The translations under genes were made by a program, and so were the position numbers. The notes beneath the pieces are model-generated. The model made no database searches. It saw only the letters and a program-made list of their open reading frames with translations, and was not told where the DNA came from. Of a stretch of DNA of 64,000 bases, positions 32,908 to 41,912 are shown piece after piece. Positions within the stretch are counted from its first letter, which is position 1; every line of letters starts with the position of its first letter. Source of the stretch: Myxococcus xanthus (GTDB taxonomy: Bacteria > Myxococcota > Myxococcia > Myxococcales > Myxococcaceae); assembly GCF_013116825.1 (NCBI RefSeq), contig NZ_JABFNS010000022.1, positions 1 through 64,000 on the forward strand. Reading direction: 5' to 3'.

Positions 32908-33489
32908 CTAGCCCTTGAAGTTCTGGGCCACGAAGTCCCAGTTCACGAGGTGCGTCAGGAACGTCTCGATGAACTTCGGACGCGCGTTCCGGTAGTCGAT
33001 GTAATACGCGTGCTCCCACACGTCGATGGTCAGCAGGGCCTTCTGGCCGTGCTTCATCGGCAGGTCCGCGTTGCCCGTCTTGGTGACCTTGAGCTTGCCG
33101 CCCTCCAGCACCAGCCAGGCCCAGCCCGAGCCGAACTGCGTGGCCGCGGCGTTGGAGAACTCCTCCTTGAACTTCTCGAAGGAGCCAAAGTCACGGTCGA
33201 TGGCCGCCGCGAGATCACCCGTCGGCTTGCCGCCGCCAGCGGGCTTCATGCAATTCCAGAAGAAGGTGTGGTTCCACACCTGCGCGGCGTTGTTGAACAC
33301 GCCACCGTCGCTGCTGAGGATGACCTCCTCCAGCGACTTGTTCGCCTCCGGCTTGCCGTCCAGGAGCTTGTTCAGGTTGTTGACGTAGGCGGCGTGGTGC
33401 TTGTCGTGGTGGAACTCGAGCGTCTCCGCGCTCATGTGCGGCGCGAGGGCGTCCTTCTTGTAAGGCAGTTCGGGCAAAGTGAACGGCAT
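32908..33489 (-). CDS. sodB: Iron superoxide dismutase
   Basis: The 193-residue protein has all metal ligands expected of Fe/Mn superoxide dismutases: His27, His74, Asp156 and His160 (DVWEHAYY). Gln70 in NNAAQVWNH and the FGSGWAWLV segment favour the iron type. It removes superoxide in the cytoplasm. The ATG at 33489 follows an AAAGGA box. It lies 25 bp downstream of a flavin reductase gene on the same strand, so the two probably share a promoter. Confidence 0.95.
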   Translation of the reverse strand: MPFTLPELPYKKDALAPHMSAETLEFHHDKHHAAYVNNLNKLLDGKPEANKSLEEVILSSDGGVFNNAAQVWNHTFFWNCMKPAGGGKPTGDLAAAIDRDFGSFEKFKEEFSNAAATQFGSGWAWLVLEGGKLKVTKTGNADLPMKHGQKALLTIDVWEHAYYIDYRNARPKFIETFLTHLVNWDFVAQNFKG

Positions 33490-33514
33490 GGTCGTTTCCT
33501 TTCGGTGTGAGAGG

Positions 33515-34015
33515 TCAGGCGCCATCGCTATCAGACGGCGGCAGAGAGGTCACGGTTCGATAGCCCCGCGCCCAATAAAGAAGGGGCTCCTGCGGACGTC
33601 CCTCATGAACACGTGTGACGCGGCCGACAATCAGCGTGTGGTCACCGTGACGGTGCAGGCCATGGACCTGGCATGACAGCCCCACCAGGCTGTCCCGCAC
33701 GATGGCGTCCGCATCGAAGAGCTGCGCATCCAGCTCACCCTTCGCGCACTGCACGGAGATGGAACGTTGTGCGGCGGACAGGATGCTGAGCATGAAGACA
33801 CCGGAGGCTTCCACGCGCTTCAAGGTGCGGGACGCCTCCGACAGCGCCACCACCACCAGCGGCGGGTCCAGCGACAGGGAGCTGAAGGAGCTCACCGTCG
33901 TCGCCCTCAGGCCGTCGGTGTCCCGTATCGCTACCACGGCCACGCCGCTGGCCCACCGGGCCATGGCATCCCGGAAGCCGCGCGCGTCCACACCTTCTGG
34001 CGAGCTCTGCGTCAT
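33515..34015 (-). CDS. Flavin reductase-like FMN-binding protein
   Basis: The 166-residue protein has the flavin-reductase fold pattern: FRDAMARWASGVAVVAIRD, ATTVSSFSSLSLDPPLVVVAL and FMLSILSAAQRSISVQCAKG. It ends with HTLIVGRVTRVHEG. Members supply reduced FMN to monooxygenases and leak superoxide, which makes a shared transcript with sodB sensible. The ATG at 34015 has an AGGGGG box close upstream. Longer starts would pass through the palindrome at 34058-34071. The partner oxygenase is not visible here. Confidence 0.82.
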   Translation of the reverse strand: MTQSSPEGVDARGFRDAMARWASGVAVVAIRDTDGLRATTVSSFSSLSLDPPLVVVALSEASRTLKRVEASGVFMLSILSAAQRSISVQCAKGELDAQLFDADAIVRDSLVGLSCQVHGLHRHGDHTLIVGRVTRVHEGRPQEPLLYWARGYRTVTSLPPSDSDGA

Positions 34016-34057
34016 GCCCCCTGGATACAGGCGCTCCGCCCACCTGTCATCACACCT

Positions 34058-34071
34058 GCCAATAGATTGGC
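34058..34071. promoter_or_regulatory. Operator-like palindrome GCCAAT-AG-ATTGGC
   Basis: A perfect 6+6 inverted repeat with a 2-base centre lies 43 bases upstream of the flavin reductase ATG. A third, related half-site CCAATGGC occurs at 34083-34090. The placement suits a repressor or activator site controlling the flavin reductase-sodB transcript. No regulator gene is adjacent. Confidence 0.5.
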
Positions 34072-34335
34072 GGGTTGTTGTTCCAATGGCAGGGGTCTGG
34101 CGTACCCACGAGAAAACCTGCCCGACACGAAGCAGACGGACCTCCGTGGCCTGTGAATGACCCACACCAAAAGTGAAGCCGCTCAAGCCCCCAGCGCCTC
34201 CGCCTTCTCAATGAGGACGGAACGATGCGTCGGAACCGGAAGGGAGCACTGCGGTGGATCATTCCGCTGGGCGTGCTGAGGGCCTGCGGTGGAGCACCTG
34301 ACGCAGCCCGCGCACGAAACGCGAGGCGCGCCGTC

Positions 34336-34366
34336 CCGGTGCCTGGAGGCACACCCCAGGCACCGG
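34336..34366 (-). terminator. Hairpin after the molybdopterin oxidoreductase operon
   Basis: CCGGTGCCTGG at 34336-34346 is a perfect complement of CCAGGCACCGG at 34356-34366. It begins 10 bases past the stop of the gene ending at 34376 (minus strand). No T-run follows. Confidence 0.5.
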
Positions 34367-34375
34367 ACGTGACAC

Positions 34376-36637
34376 TCAGACAGCCAGCGTGCGGGACACC
34401 GGCAGCTCGCGGATGCGGGTGCCCGTGAGCGCGAAGATGGCGTTGATGATGGCGGGCGCCACCGGAGGCACGCCGGGCTCGCCAATGCCCCCGGACGGCA
34501 GCTCGCTGGGGACGATGTCGACGTGAATCTTCCGCGGCGCCTCGCCGATGCGCACCAGCTTGAGGTCGCGGAAGTTCGACTGCTCCGTCACGCCGCCCTT
34601 CATGGTGACGGCGCCATGCAACGCGATGCTCATGCCGAAGATGATCGAGCCCTCCATCTGTGAGCGCACGCGCTCCGGATTGAGAATCGTCCCGGCATCC
34701 ACCGACACCCACGCCTCGTCGACGCGGATGCGCCCCTGGTCATCCTTGACCACCGAGGCCACCACGGCCACGTAGCTGAGGAAGCTGCGGTGCGCGGCGA
34801 GCCCCAGCGCCCGGCCGTTCGCCTTGCGCGCGTCCCAGCCGGACATCGCCGTCACGCGCTCGATGACGCCGCGCAAGCGCCCCGCGTCCACGGGGTGGTC
34901 CTCCACCGACGCGCCGTAGTTTCGCAGCGCGGTGATGCCCAACTCCTGGAGCGACGCCTTGCGCGGCGGCCCCAGCACCTCCAGGAGCATGTCGCGCGAG
35001 TCCGAGCCACGAAGGTGCGCCAGCTCGTCCACGAACGCGTTCACGGAGAAGGCGTGGAAGATGTTGTAGACGGACCGGAGCCAGCCGATTCGCACGTGCG
35101 GAGGCGCCTCGCAGGTCTCTGCCCGGACGTTTGGCACGGAGAGCGCCAGGTCGAGCACGCCTTGCTGGAGGTCCGATGGGCTGGGCCGCGTGGCCTGCCC
35201 GAAGGTGGACGCGATGGGCGGGAACGCGGTGCGGTGCCGCCACGCGATGACCTTGCCGGATGCGTCCAGCCCAGCGGTGAGCTGCTGCGCGCTGACGGAG
35301 TGGTAGTAGTCGTGCCGGACGTCGTCCTCGCGCGTCCATTGCACGCGCACCGGAACGCCCGCTTCCTTCGCAAGCCACACCACCTCGGCGATGAAGTCCG
35401 CCTTGGACTTGCGGCCGAAACCTCCGCCCAGGAACGTGACGTGGACCTGGACCTTCTCCTCCGGCAGCTCCGCCGTCGCCGCCGCCACGCTCCGCGCGGC
35501 CTGCGGATGCTGCGTGGGCGCCCAGACCTCACACGTCCCGTTCTCCACCCGCGCCAGGGCCACGGGAGGCTCCATGGGGATGTGGGACTGGTGGGGAACG
35601 TGGTACTCGGCCTGGACGACGCGGGCGGCGGAAGCGAGCGCCGCGTCGATGTCTCCGACGTTGCGCGCCACCATTCCCGGCTCGCGAATCGACGCCGTCA
35701 ACTGCTCCCGGTATGTCGTCGAGTCATAGGAGGCGTTCGGCCCGTCCTCCCAGGTGATGTCCAGGGCCTCGCGCCCGCGCATCGCCGCCCAGGTGTTCTC
35801 CGCGAGCACCGCGACGCCGCCCCAGAACTGGAACGTGTAGGGCGGCTTCGGCGCGGGCAGCTCGAGCACCTTCTTCACCCCGGGCACCGCGAGCGCGCGG
35901 GTGGCGTCGAAGCGAACGACCTTGCCGCCCACGACAGGCGGGCGCGCCACCACCGCGATGAGCATGCCCGGCAGACGGATGTCGGCGCCGAACACCGCGG
36001 TTCCCGTCACATAGGCCGGGCCATCCAGCAGCGGCATGGGCCGGCCCGCCATCCGCAGCTCACTCTTCGGCCGCAGCTTGACGTCCTTCACCTTCGGGAT
36101 GGGCAGCCTCGACGCGTCGACCACCAGTTCGCCAAAGCCCAGCGAGCGCTTGCCGTCGCGGAGGAACACCGCGTGGTCTCGGGCCTCGCACGCCTCCGGC
36201 TTCACCTTCCAGCGGCGGGCGGCGGCGGCCACCAACATCACCCGAGCGGTGGCCCCCATGCGGCGGATGTCGTCGTACACACCCCGCACGCTGCTGGAGC
36301 CGTCCGTGTTCTGGTCGCCGTAGACCTTGTCACCGTCGGCCTGGGCCACCGTCACCCGCGCCATGTCCGCGCCCATCTCATCGGCGACGAGCACCGGCAG
36401 CGAGCTGCGCACGCCCTGCCCCATCTCCGAGCGGGCACAGACGATGGTGACCGCTCCGTCCGGAGCCACGTGGACGAACACGTTCGGGTTCAACCCCGGA
36501 GCGCCCTTCGCCGTGGAGGAACCACTGGCCGCCGCGGCCAGGCCCCCGGAGAAGACCCCCAGGGCGAGCCCTCCCACTGAGAGATTCAGCCCTTCCAGGA
36601 ACGAGCGCCGGCTAATCAACGTGAGCAGCTTCGTCAT
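34376..36637 (-). CDS. Tat-exported molybdopterin oxidoreductase large subunit (isoquinoline 1-oxidoreductase beta type)
   Basis: The 753-residue protein starts with a twin-arginine signal (ISRRSFLEGLNLSVGG) and continues as a xanthine-dehydrogenase-family molybdopterin-binding subunit. Recognisable segments include VTIVCARSEMGQGVRSSLP, FLGGGFGRKSKADF and VDEAWVSVDAGTILNPE. The enzymes hydroxylate aromatic N-heterocycles or aldehydes; the real substrate cannot be read from sequence. It lies 10 bp downstream of its 2Fe-2S subunit, which in turn overlaps a diheme cytochrome gene, giving a complete electron path from substrate to heme. Confidence 0.9.
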   Translation of the reverse strand: MTKLLTLISRRSFLEGLNLSVGGLALGVFSGGLAAAASGSSTAKGAPGLNPNVFVHVAPDGAVTIVCARSEMGQGVRSSLPVLVADEMGADMARVTVAQADGDKVYGDQNTDGSSSVRGVYDDIRRMGATARVMLVAAAARRWKVKPEACEARDHAVFLRDGKRSLGFGELVVDASRLPIPKVKDVKLRPKSELRMAGRPMPLLDGPAYVTGTAVFGADIRLPGMLIAVVARPPVVGGKVVRFDATRALAVPGVKKVLELPAPKPPYTFQFWGGVAVLAENTWAAMRGREALDITWEDGPNASYDSTTYREQLTASIREPGMVARNVGDIDAALASAARVVQAEYHVPHQSHIPMEPPVALARVENGTCEVWAPTQHPQAARSVAAATAELPEEKVQVHVTFLGGGFGRKSKADFIAEVVWLAKEAGVPVRVQWTREDDVRHDYYHSVSAQQLTAGLDASGKVIAWRHRTAFPPIASTFGQATRPSPSDLQQGVLDLALSVPNVRAETCEAPPHVRIGWLRSVYNIFHAFSVNAFVDELAHLRGSDSRDMLLEVLGPPRKASLQELGITALRNYGASVEDHPVDAGRLRGVIERVTAMSGWDARKANGRALGLAAHRSFLSYVAVVASVVKDDQGRIRVDEAWVSVDAGTILNPERVRSQMEGSIIFGMSIALHGAVTMKGGVTEQSNFRDLKLVRIGEAPRKIHVDIVPSELPSGGIGEPGVPPVAPAIINAIFALTGTRIRELPVSRTLAV

Positions 36638-36647
36638 GGCGGCCTCG

Positions 36648-37109
36648 TCACTCCTCGGACATGCCCGCGGCCTTCTTCACGGCCGAGCGGATTCGCGTGT
36701 ACGTCCCACACCGGCAGAGGTTGCCTGCGAGCGACTGGTCGATCTCCTTGTCGGACGGCCGCGGCTTCTTCGCCAGCAGCGCCGCCGCGCACATGATCTG
36801 CCCCGCCTGGCAGAAGCCACACTGCGGAACACCCAGTTCCACCCAGGCCTTCTGCAGCGGGTGGTTGCCGTCGGGAGACAGCCCTTCGATGGTCGTCACC
36901 GAGTGCCCCTCCGCGCGGCGGACGGGTGTCACGCACGCGCGGACCGGCTGCCCGTCGAGGTGGACGGTGCACGAGCCACACAGCGCCTGACCGCAGCCGT
37001 ACTTCGTGCCGGTGAGCCCGAGCACGTCCCGCACCGCCCACAGCAGCGGCATCTCCGGGTCGACGTCCAGCTCCTTCTCCTCACCGTTGATGCGAACGCG
37101 AACCGTCAC
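36648..37109 (-). CDS. 2Fe-2S subunit of the molybdopterin oxidoreductase (isoquinoline 1-oxidoreductase alpha type)
   Basis: The 153-residue protein has two iron-sulfur cluster motifs: a plant-ferredoxin set at Cys39, Cys44, Cys47 and Cys59, and a second set in [10 protein letters not shown] and NLCRCGTY. It passes electrons from the molybdenum centre to the cytochrome. The GTG at 37109 is preferred over a GTG at 37133, because GAGGAGG lies 8 bases upstream and the codon overlaps the stop of the cytochrome gene by 4 bases (GTGA). Confidence 0.93.
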   Translation of the reverse strand: MTVRVRINGEEKELDVDPEMPLLWAVRDVLGLTGTKYGCGQALCGSCTVHLDGQPVRACVTPVRRAEGHSVTTIEGLSPDGNHPLQKAWVELGVPQCGFCQAGQIMCAAALLAKKPRPSDKEIDQSLAGNLCRCGTYTRIRSAVKKAAGMSEE

Positions 37110-37759
37110 GGCCGTGCCTCCTCGCTCGGGCACTCCGAGCCCGTCTCCCCCCAGGCCGCGACGATGGCGCCGAACTGCGCCTGCGTCCCCGGAGCGGGCT
37201 CACGCCCCAAGCCCGGGTTCCATCCCCAGGCCACCAATGCGTCGTGGGCGTTGTGTTCAATCATCTGCGCGGGCGTCTTGCCGCCGTTGCGCTTCATGTC
37301 CTTAAGCTGCTCGCACACCTCACGAGGGCTCTTCCCCACCCACGCCATTTCGATGGGGGCGACATGCCACTTCGGCGCGCCGGGCACGCGGGCCAGGTCC
37401 TGGTTCGTGTCCTGGTGACAACTGATGCACTCCATGCCCACCACGCCCTGGTCCTCGGGGCCGCGCACCACTGGCGGGTCATGAAGCTGGCCGTCGTCAC
37501 CTTGCAGCGGGCTGTCTCCCGCCGGGTGACAGTTCGCGCACCGCGGGTGGAAGAAGACGCGGCTGGCCTCCAGGAAGAGCGCGCGGGAGCGCTCCTTCCG
37601 GTCCAGGATGGCCGCGAAGGCTTCCACGGGTCGCAGCGCGTTGGGGGCAACCTCGGGCAGCGCGGGCATCTGCGCCGCCGCGGCATCGGGCTCCCGCTTG
37701 CACCCACCCGCCAGCAGGAGGGCGGAGAGCGAGGCCATGACCGGAAGAGATGGCTGCAT
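37106..37759 (-). CDS. Exported diheme cytochrome c, electron acceptor of the oxidoreductase
   Basis: The 217-residue protein starts with a signal peptide that may end in a weak lipobox (LLLAGGC at 14-20). It has two heme c motifs, CANCH at 74-78 and CISCH at 111-115. Cytochromes of this form are found in isoquinoline-oxidoreductase operons, where they carry electrons onward in the periplasm. It is the first gene of the operon. About 77 bp upstream is the 3' end of the clpC-like gene, so a promoter should lie in 37760-37836. Confidence 0.85.
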   Translation of the reverse strand: MQPSLPVMASLSALLLAGGCKREPDAAAAQMPALPEVAPNALRPVEAFAAILDRKERSRALFLEASRVFFHPRCANCHPAGDSPLQGDDGQLHDPPVVRGPEDQGVVGMECISCHQDTNQDLARVPGAPKWHVAPIEMAWVGKSPREVCEQLKDMKRNGGKTPAQMIEHNAHDALVAWGWNPGLGREPAPGTQAQFGAIVAAWGETGSECPSEEARP

Positions 37760-37836
37760 CAAGCCAAGGCTCCGGCATGTCCGTACCAACTACAAGGCGA
37801 ATGTTCGGGGGCCAGGATGACCCCACACGTGACGGT

Positions 37837-40491
37837 TCAGTGAACGGCACTCGCTTCAGCCTGCGCGCCTTCCGCTTCTGCGGCCTCCACTTCGTCGAAC
37901 CGGAATTTTCCGTCCTTGAAGTCCGCTCTCACGCGGCTGTTCTCATGGATGTCGCCCGAGATGAGCTTCTCCGCGAGCGGCGCCTCGATGGCGCGCTGGA
38001 TTTCACGCCGCAGCGGACGCGCGCCGAAGGTGGGGTCCCATCCCTTGTCCACCAGCGCTTCCAGCGCCGCGGGCGTCACCTCCAGCGCGATGCCCTGGCC
38101 GTGCAGCAGGCGGCGCGTCTTCTCCAGCATCAGGTCCACGATGGCGCGCAGCTGCGCGCGGTTGAGCGGCTCGAAGACCACCGTCTCGTCGATGCGGTTG
38201 AGGAACTCGGGCGGGAAGTGCCCCTTGAGCACGCCCATGACGCGCTCCCGCATGCGCTCCTGCGGTTCCTTGCGCGCGGTGGACTCCTGGATGAGGTGCG
38301 AGCCCAGGTTGCTGGTGCCGATGATGACGGTGTTCTTGAAGTTCACCACCGTGCCCTGCGCGTCCGTGAGCCGCCCATCATCGAGCACCTGGAGCAGCAT
38401 GTGGAACACGTCGGGGTGGGCCTTCTCCACCTCGTCGAAGAGGAGCACGGAGTAGGGCCGCCGCCGCACGGCCTCGGTGAGCTGGCCGCCCTCCTCGTAA
38501 CCGATATAGCCCGGCGGCGCGCCCACCAACCGGCTCACGGTGTGCTTCTCCATGTACTCACTCATGTCGAAGCGGACGAGCGCCTTCTCGTCACCGAAGA
38601 GCAGCTCCGCCAGCGTCTTCGCCAGCTCCGTCTTGCCCACGCCCGTGGGGCCCAGGAAGAGGAAGGAGCCAATGGGGCGCGACTCGTCCTTGAGCCCCGC
38701 CCTCGCCCGCCGGATGGCCTGGGACAGCACGCGGATGGCCTCGTCCTGACCGATGACGCGCTCGTGCAGGCGCGACTCCAGCGCCAGCAGCTTCTTGCGC
38801 TCGTCCTCCGTCATCTGCGTCACGGGGATGCCCGTCATACGCGACAGCACCTCCGCCACGTCCTCGGCGCGGACCTCCGGCGTCTCACTGGACTTCTGCG
38901 TGCGGCGCTCCTTCTGCGCGCTCTGGACCTCGCGCTCGGCGGCGTTCAGCTTCGACTCCAGCTCCTGGATGCGCGGCCCCGCCTTCCGGCCGCGTGCCTC
39001 GTCGAGCGAGCGCTTCACCTTCACCACCTCATGCTCCGCGTTCACCAACCGCTCCGGTGGCAACGTGAGCCGCAAGCGCACCCGGGCCGCCGCCTGGTCC
39101 ACCAGGTCAATGGCCTTGTCCGGCAGGAAGCGCCCGGTGACGTAGCGGTCCGACAGCTCCACCGCCGCCACCAGCGCCGCGTCCGCGATGCGCACGCGGT
39201 GGTGGGATTCGTAGCGGTCCTTGAGGCCTCGCAGAATCTCGATGGCCTGCTCGGCCGTCGGCTCCGGGACGACCACGGGCTGGAAGCGGCGTTCGAGCGC
39301 CGCGTCCTTCTCGATGCGCTTGCGGTACTCGTCCAGCGTCGTCGCGCCAATGACGTGCAGCTCGCCGCGCGCCAGGGATGGCTTGAGCATGTTGCCCGCA
39401 TCCATGGCGCCCTCCGCCGCGCCCGCCCCGACGATGGTGTGAATCTCGTCGATGAAGAGGACGATGTCGTCGCTGTGCTCCTTCACCTCGTCCATGACCT
39501 TCTTCAGCCGCTCCTCGAACTCGCCGCGGTACTTGCTGCCCGCGAGCAGGCCGGACAGGTCCAGTTGCAGCACGCGCTTGTCGCGAAGCGTGTCCGGGAC
39601 CGCGGCGGAGATGATGCGCTGGGCAATCCCCTCCACGATGGCCGTCTTGCCCACGCCCGGCTCACCGATGAGCACGGGGTTGTTCTTGGTGCGGCGCGAG
39701 AGGATTTCGAGCGTGGTCTCGATTTCGTTGGCCCGCCCCACCACCGGGTCCAGCTTCCCTTCCGAGGCCAGGCGCGTCAGGTCGCGGCAGTACTCGTCCA
39801 GCGTGGGCGTGGGCGACCGGCGTGCCTCTGCTGAAGGTGCCAGCGCTTCCGCGACGGCCGCGCGCGCCTTGCCGTGCTGGGCCCCTTGCTCACGCAGAAT
39901 CTCCGACGCCAGTCCTTCCCCTTCATGCAGCAATCCCAGCAACACGTGCTCGGGGCCCACGTAGGAATGCCCCAGCTCGTAGGCCTCCTGGTACGCGAGC
40001 TCCAGGGCGCGCTTCGCATGCGGCGACAGCTCGGGACGCTCCATGGGGCGCTTCCCACGGCGCATCTCGGACTCGGCGCGCTCGGCGACGCGGGCCGGGT
40101 CCAGCTTCATGCGACTGAGCGCGGTCCGGCCCAGCGGGTCCTTCGCGAGCGCCACCAGCAGGTGCTCCGTGTCGATGGAAGCCGCACCCGCGCTTCGCGC
40201 CGCCTCGAAGGCCGCTTCCAGTACGCGCCGCGTCTCATCGGAGAAGGCCTCGGTGATGTCGTAGCGCTCCACCGGCTGCTGGAGTGAACGCGTCAGCCCC
40301 CCGAAGTCCTCGTCTCCGAAGTCACTGAAGAACTGGTCGAAGAGCGACGTGCCCAGCCCCATGCGGCCGAAGCGTGAGCGCTGGCTGCTACAGATGTCAC
40401 ACAGTGACTCGGTGGTCCGCCGGTTCCCCATGACGCGGGTGACTCGGGTGGTCGCCGGGCGCTGGTGGCAGAGGTCGCAGACATTGGCCAT
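37837..40491 (-). CDS. Hsp100 ATPase with N-terminal zinc finger (ClpC/ClpE type)
   Basis: The 884-residue protein has an N-terminal zinc finger (CDLC near residues 5-8 and CDIC near 31-34), a linker, Clp N-repeats around residues 75-220 and two complete AAA+ domains. Walker A boxes are GEPGVGKT and GPTGVGKT, Walker B boxes LFIDEIH and [10 protein letters not shown], and pore loops GSKYRGEFE and [13 protein letters not shown] are intact. The layout resembles ClpE/ClpC unfoldases. No clpP is adjacent. The ATG at 40491 starts MANVCDLC; an upstream in-frame start adds 12 unlikely residues. Unlike the three paralogues at 23771-32862, every catalytic and pore motif is normal here. Confidence 0.9.
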   Translation of the reverse strand: MANVCDLCHQRPATTRVTRVMGNRRTTESLCDICSSQRSRFGRMGLGTSLFDQFFSDFGDEDFGGLTRSLQQPVERYDITEAFSDETRRVLEAAFEAARSAGAASIDTEHLLVALAKDPLGRTALSRMKLDPARVAERAESEMRRGKRPMERPELSPHAKRALELAYQEAYELGHSYVGPEHVLLGLLHEGEGLASEILREQGAQHGKARAAVAEALAPSAEARRSPTPTLDEYCRDLTRLASEGKLDPVVGRANEIETTLEILSRRTKNNPVLIGEPGVGKTAIVEGIAQRIISAAVPDTLRDKRVLQLDLSGLLAGSKYRGEFEERLKKVMDEVKEHSDDIVLFIDEIHTIVGAGAAEGAMDAGNMLKPSLARGELHVIGATTLDEYRKRIEKDAALERRFQPVVVPEPTAEQAIEILRGLKDRYESHHRVRIADAALVAAVELSDRYVTGRFLPDKAIDLVDQAAARVRLRLTLPPERLVNAEHEVVKVKRSLDEARGRKAGPRIQELESKLNAAEREVQSAQKERRTQKSSETPEVRAEDVAEVLSRMTGIPVTQMTEDERKKLLALESRLHERVIGQDEAIRVLSQAIRRARAGLKDESRPIGSFLFLGPTGVGKTELAKTLAELLFGDEKALVRFDMSEYMEKHTVSRLVGAPPGYIGYEEGGQLTEAVRRRPYSVLLFDEVEKAHPDVFHMLLQVLDDGRLTDAQGTVVNFKNTVIIGTSNLGSHLIQESTARKEPQERMRERVMGVLKGHFPPEFLNRIDETVVFEPLNRAQLRAIVDLMLEKTRRLLHGQGIALEVTPAALEALVDKGWDPTFGARPLRREIQRAIEAPLAEKLISGDIHENSRVRADFKDGKFRFDEVEAAEAEGAQAEASAVH

Positions 40492-40657
40492 GAGTTGGGG
40501 TCCCCCCGAACGACGGTTCAACGCCAACGCTAGGGACGGCCAGTGCGCCTCACCTCGGCCTCAGGGCAGGGCCGGGCGTCCAAGGTGGCCCCCTGTTGCA
40601 GGGGACGCTAACCTGCCGGAAGAGTCGCTCTTTCCATGCCCTCCGGGAGTCCCCGAC

Positions 40658-41092
40658 ATGTCCGAGCAGAAGCCCCGCCTGAAGCGCCCCGTGGAGAATG
40701 TCCGCGCCGAGCTGCTCGCGGACCCAGACACCCAGCGCATCGCGAAGTCCCTTGATATGGAACTGGAGGCCTACGTCGAGCTGGTCCTCGACTACGCCCA
40801 GAACCCGGACAAGGAACCGACGCTCATCGTTGCCCCGGACGAGGAGCTGCGCGCCGCCGGCTACAACCCGCCGACCACCCAGGACGTCGCCAACTTCTTC
40901 ATCGCCGCCGCCAATGGCGAGCTGGGCATTGGCCCACCCAAGTCCTATTACAGCGGCTTCGAAGGGAAGCAGGACGACGCGAACAAGCCGTCACTCCGGG
41001 GGGATGAGGGCCAGGAGCCCGTGAAGGTGGACGAGGAGACCAGCCAGAAGCTCCGCCAGCACGTGCCCAAGGGCGGGCCTGATCGCGTTTAG
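40658..41092 (+). CDS. Conserved-looking small acidic protein of unknown function
   Basis: The 144-residue soluble protein begins MSEQKPRLKRPVENVRAELL and contains a helical core (SLDMELEAYVELVLDYAQNP) followed by a flexible, charged C-terminus (EEPV, DEETSQKLRQ). No domain is recognised. The ATG at 40658 follows a CGGGAG box. It is divergent from the zinc-finger Hsp100 gene, with 166 bp between them that must hold both promoters. Confidence 0.65.
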   Translation: MSEQKPRLKRPVENVRAELLADPDTQRIAKSLDMELEAYVELVLDYAQNPDKEPTLIVAPDEELRAAGYNPPTTQDVANFFIAAANGELGIGPPKSYYSGFEGKQDDANKPSLRGDEGQEPVKVDEETSQKLRQHVPKGGPDRV

Positions 41093-41165
41093 GCCGATTT
41101 GACGCAACTTTCTCCCGCGCTCCCCGACAATCCTTACATTCACCCCCTTTCATAGAGGTTCCCCC

Positions 41166-41732
41166 ATGTCCGTTGGCGGCGCAGGTGGTTCGAACGGTAG
41201 CCGTGGCTCGAATGGCGCGAGCAATGCTGGCCGGAGCGCCGCCGCGGGTGCGGGCAACGCGGCGGGCAAGGCGGCGGGCGGTCTGGCGGGCGCGCTGGGT
41301 GGTATCGGCAAGGCGCTGGGCGGCATCGGCAAGGCGGTAGGCGGCCTGGCGAACAGCATCGGCGGCATCGCCGGCAAGATTGGCAGCGCGCTGAGCCAGG
41401 TGTCCGGCCTCGTCGACAAGGCGATGAGCGCCATCACCGGCCCCCTCAAGAGCATGATTGGCGGCCTGCTGGACAAGATGCCCTTCGGCATCGGCCAGCT
41501 CGCCAAGCCGTTCGTCGACAAGTTCATCGACAACGGGCTGGCCATGGTCGCTGGCGGTCCGCTGGGGGGCGTTGCCTCGATGTTCGGCAAGGCCGGCACC
41601 GTGGGCAAGCTGGCGGACATGGTGGAGACGGTCCGCACGGGCGCGAAGACGGTGGGCGACATCGCCGAGGGCCGCTTCAACGCCCAGCAGATGGCGGCCT
41701 TCGCCCAGGCCCAGCTGATGCGCGGGCTGTAA
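41166..41732 (+). CDS. Glycine-zipper-rich protein of unknown function
   Basis: The 188-residue protein is very rich in Gly and Ala. After a Ser/Gly/Asn stretch, it contains repeated GxxxG-type units (GGIGKALGGIGKAVGGL), then further amphipathic helices (SMIGGLLDKMPFGIGQL). Glycine zippers pack in membranes, so a pore-forming or membrane-inserting polypeptide is possible; a phage tape-measure-like or secreted structural protein is an alternative. There is no signal peptide or cleavage motif. A terminator hairpin follows it at 41758-41799, so it is probably a monocistronic gene. Confidence 0.65.
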   Translation: MSVGGAGGSNGSRGSNGASNAGRSAAAGAGNAAGKAAGGLAGALGGIGKALGGIGKAVGGLANSIGGIAGKIGSALSQVSGLVDKAMSAITGPLKSMIGGLLDKMPFGIGQLAKPFVDKFIDNGLAMVAGGPLGGVASMFGKAGTVGKLADMVETVRTGAKTVGDIAEGRFNAQQMAAFAQAQLMRGL

Positions 41733-41757
41733 TCCCGAATCGACGGGTGAAGCCTCC

Positions 41758-41799
41758 AGGGCCAGCTCCCACACGTGGGGGTTGGCCCTTCGTTCGTTT
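41758..41799 (+). terminator. Terminator after the glycine-zipper gene
   Basis: AGGGCCAGCTCCCAC (41758-41772) pairs with GTGGGGGTTGGCCCT (41775-41789) over 15 positions with two G-U pairs (the tight turn would open the inner bases). It is followed by a T-containing tail TCGTTCGTTT. Confidence 0.6.
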
Positions 41800-41912
41800 C
41801 CGAGTCCGTGTGCGCCCGCACGCGGAGTGGCCACCCGGGGCACAAGGCCGCTTGTTGCTGGCGACACCCGCCCGCAGCCGTTAAGGAGGGCCTCTCCCGC
41901 GCCGGCGCCTTC

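Larger units (their letters stand above)
34016..34375. other. Intergenic region upstream of the flavin reductase-sodB pair
   Basis: These 360 bases hold no convincing gene. They contain an operator-like palindrome (34058-34071) near the flavin reductase start and a hairpin (34336-34366) just beyond the end of the molybdopterin oxidoreductase gene. A short plus-strand ORF at 34225-34428 overlaps that gene's end and is not believed. Confidence 0.6.

Noticed and set aside
34225-34428. A 67-codon plus-strand ORF in the gap near the molybdopterin oxidoreductase gene
   Set aside because: No ribosome binding site, it overlaps the end of a well-supported gene and its translation has no features; it also crosses a hairpin.
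40586-40600. A sigma-54-like promoter (TGGCC...TTGCA) upstream of the 40658 gene
   Set aside because: The spacing between the GG and GC elements is one base short of the strict -24/-12 arrangement.
41099-41131. A sigma-70-type promoter (TTGACG ... GACAAT) before the glycine-zipper gene
   Set aside because: The spacer of about 21 bases is too long and the -10 match is poor.
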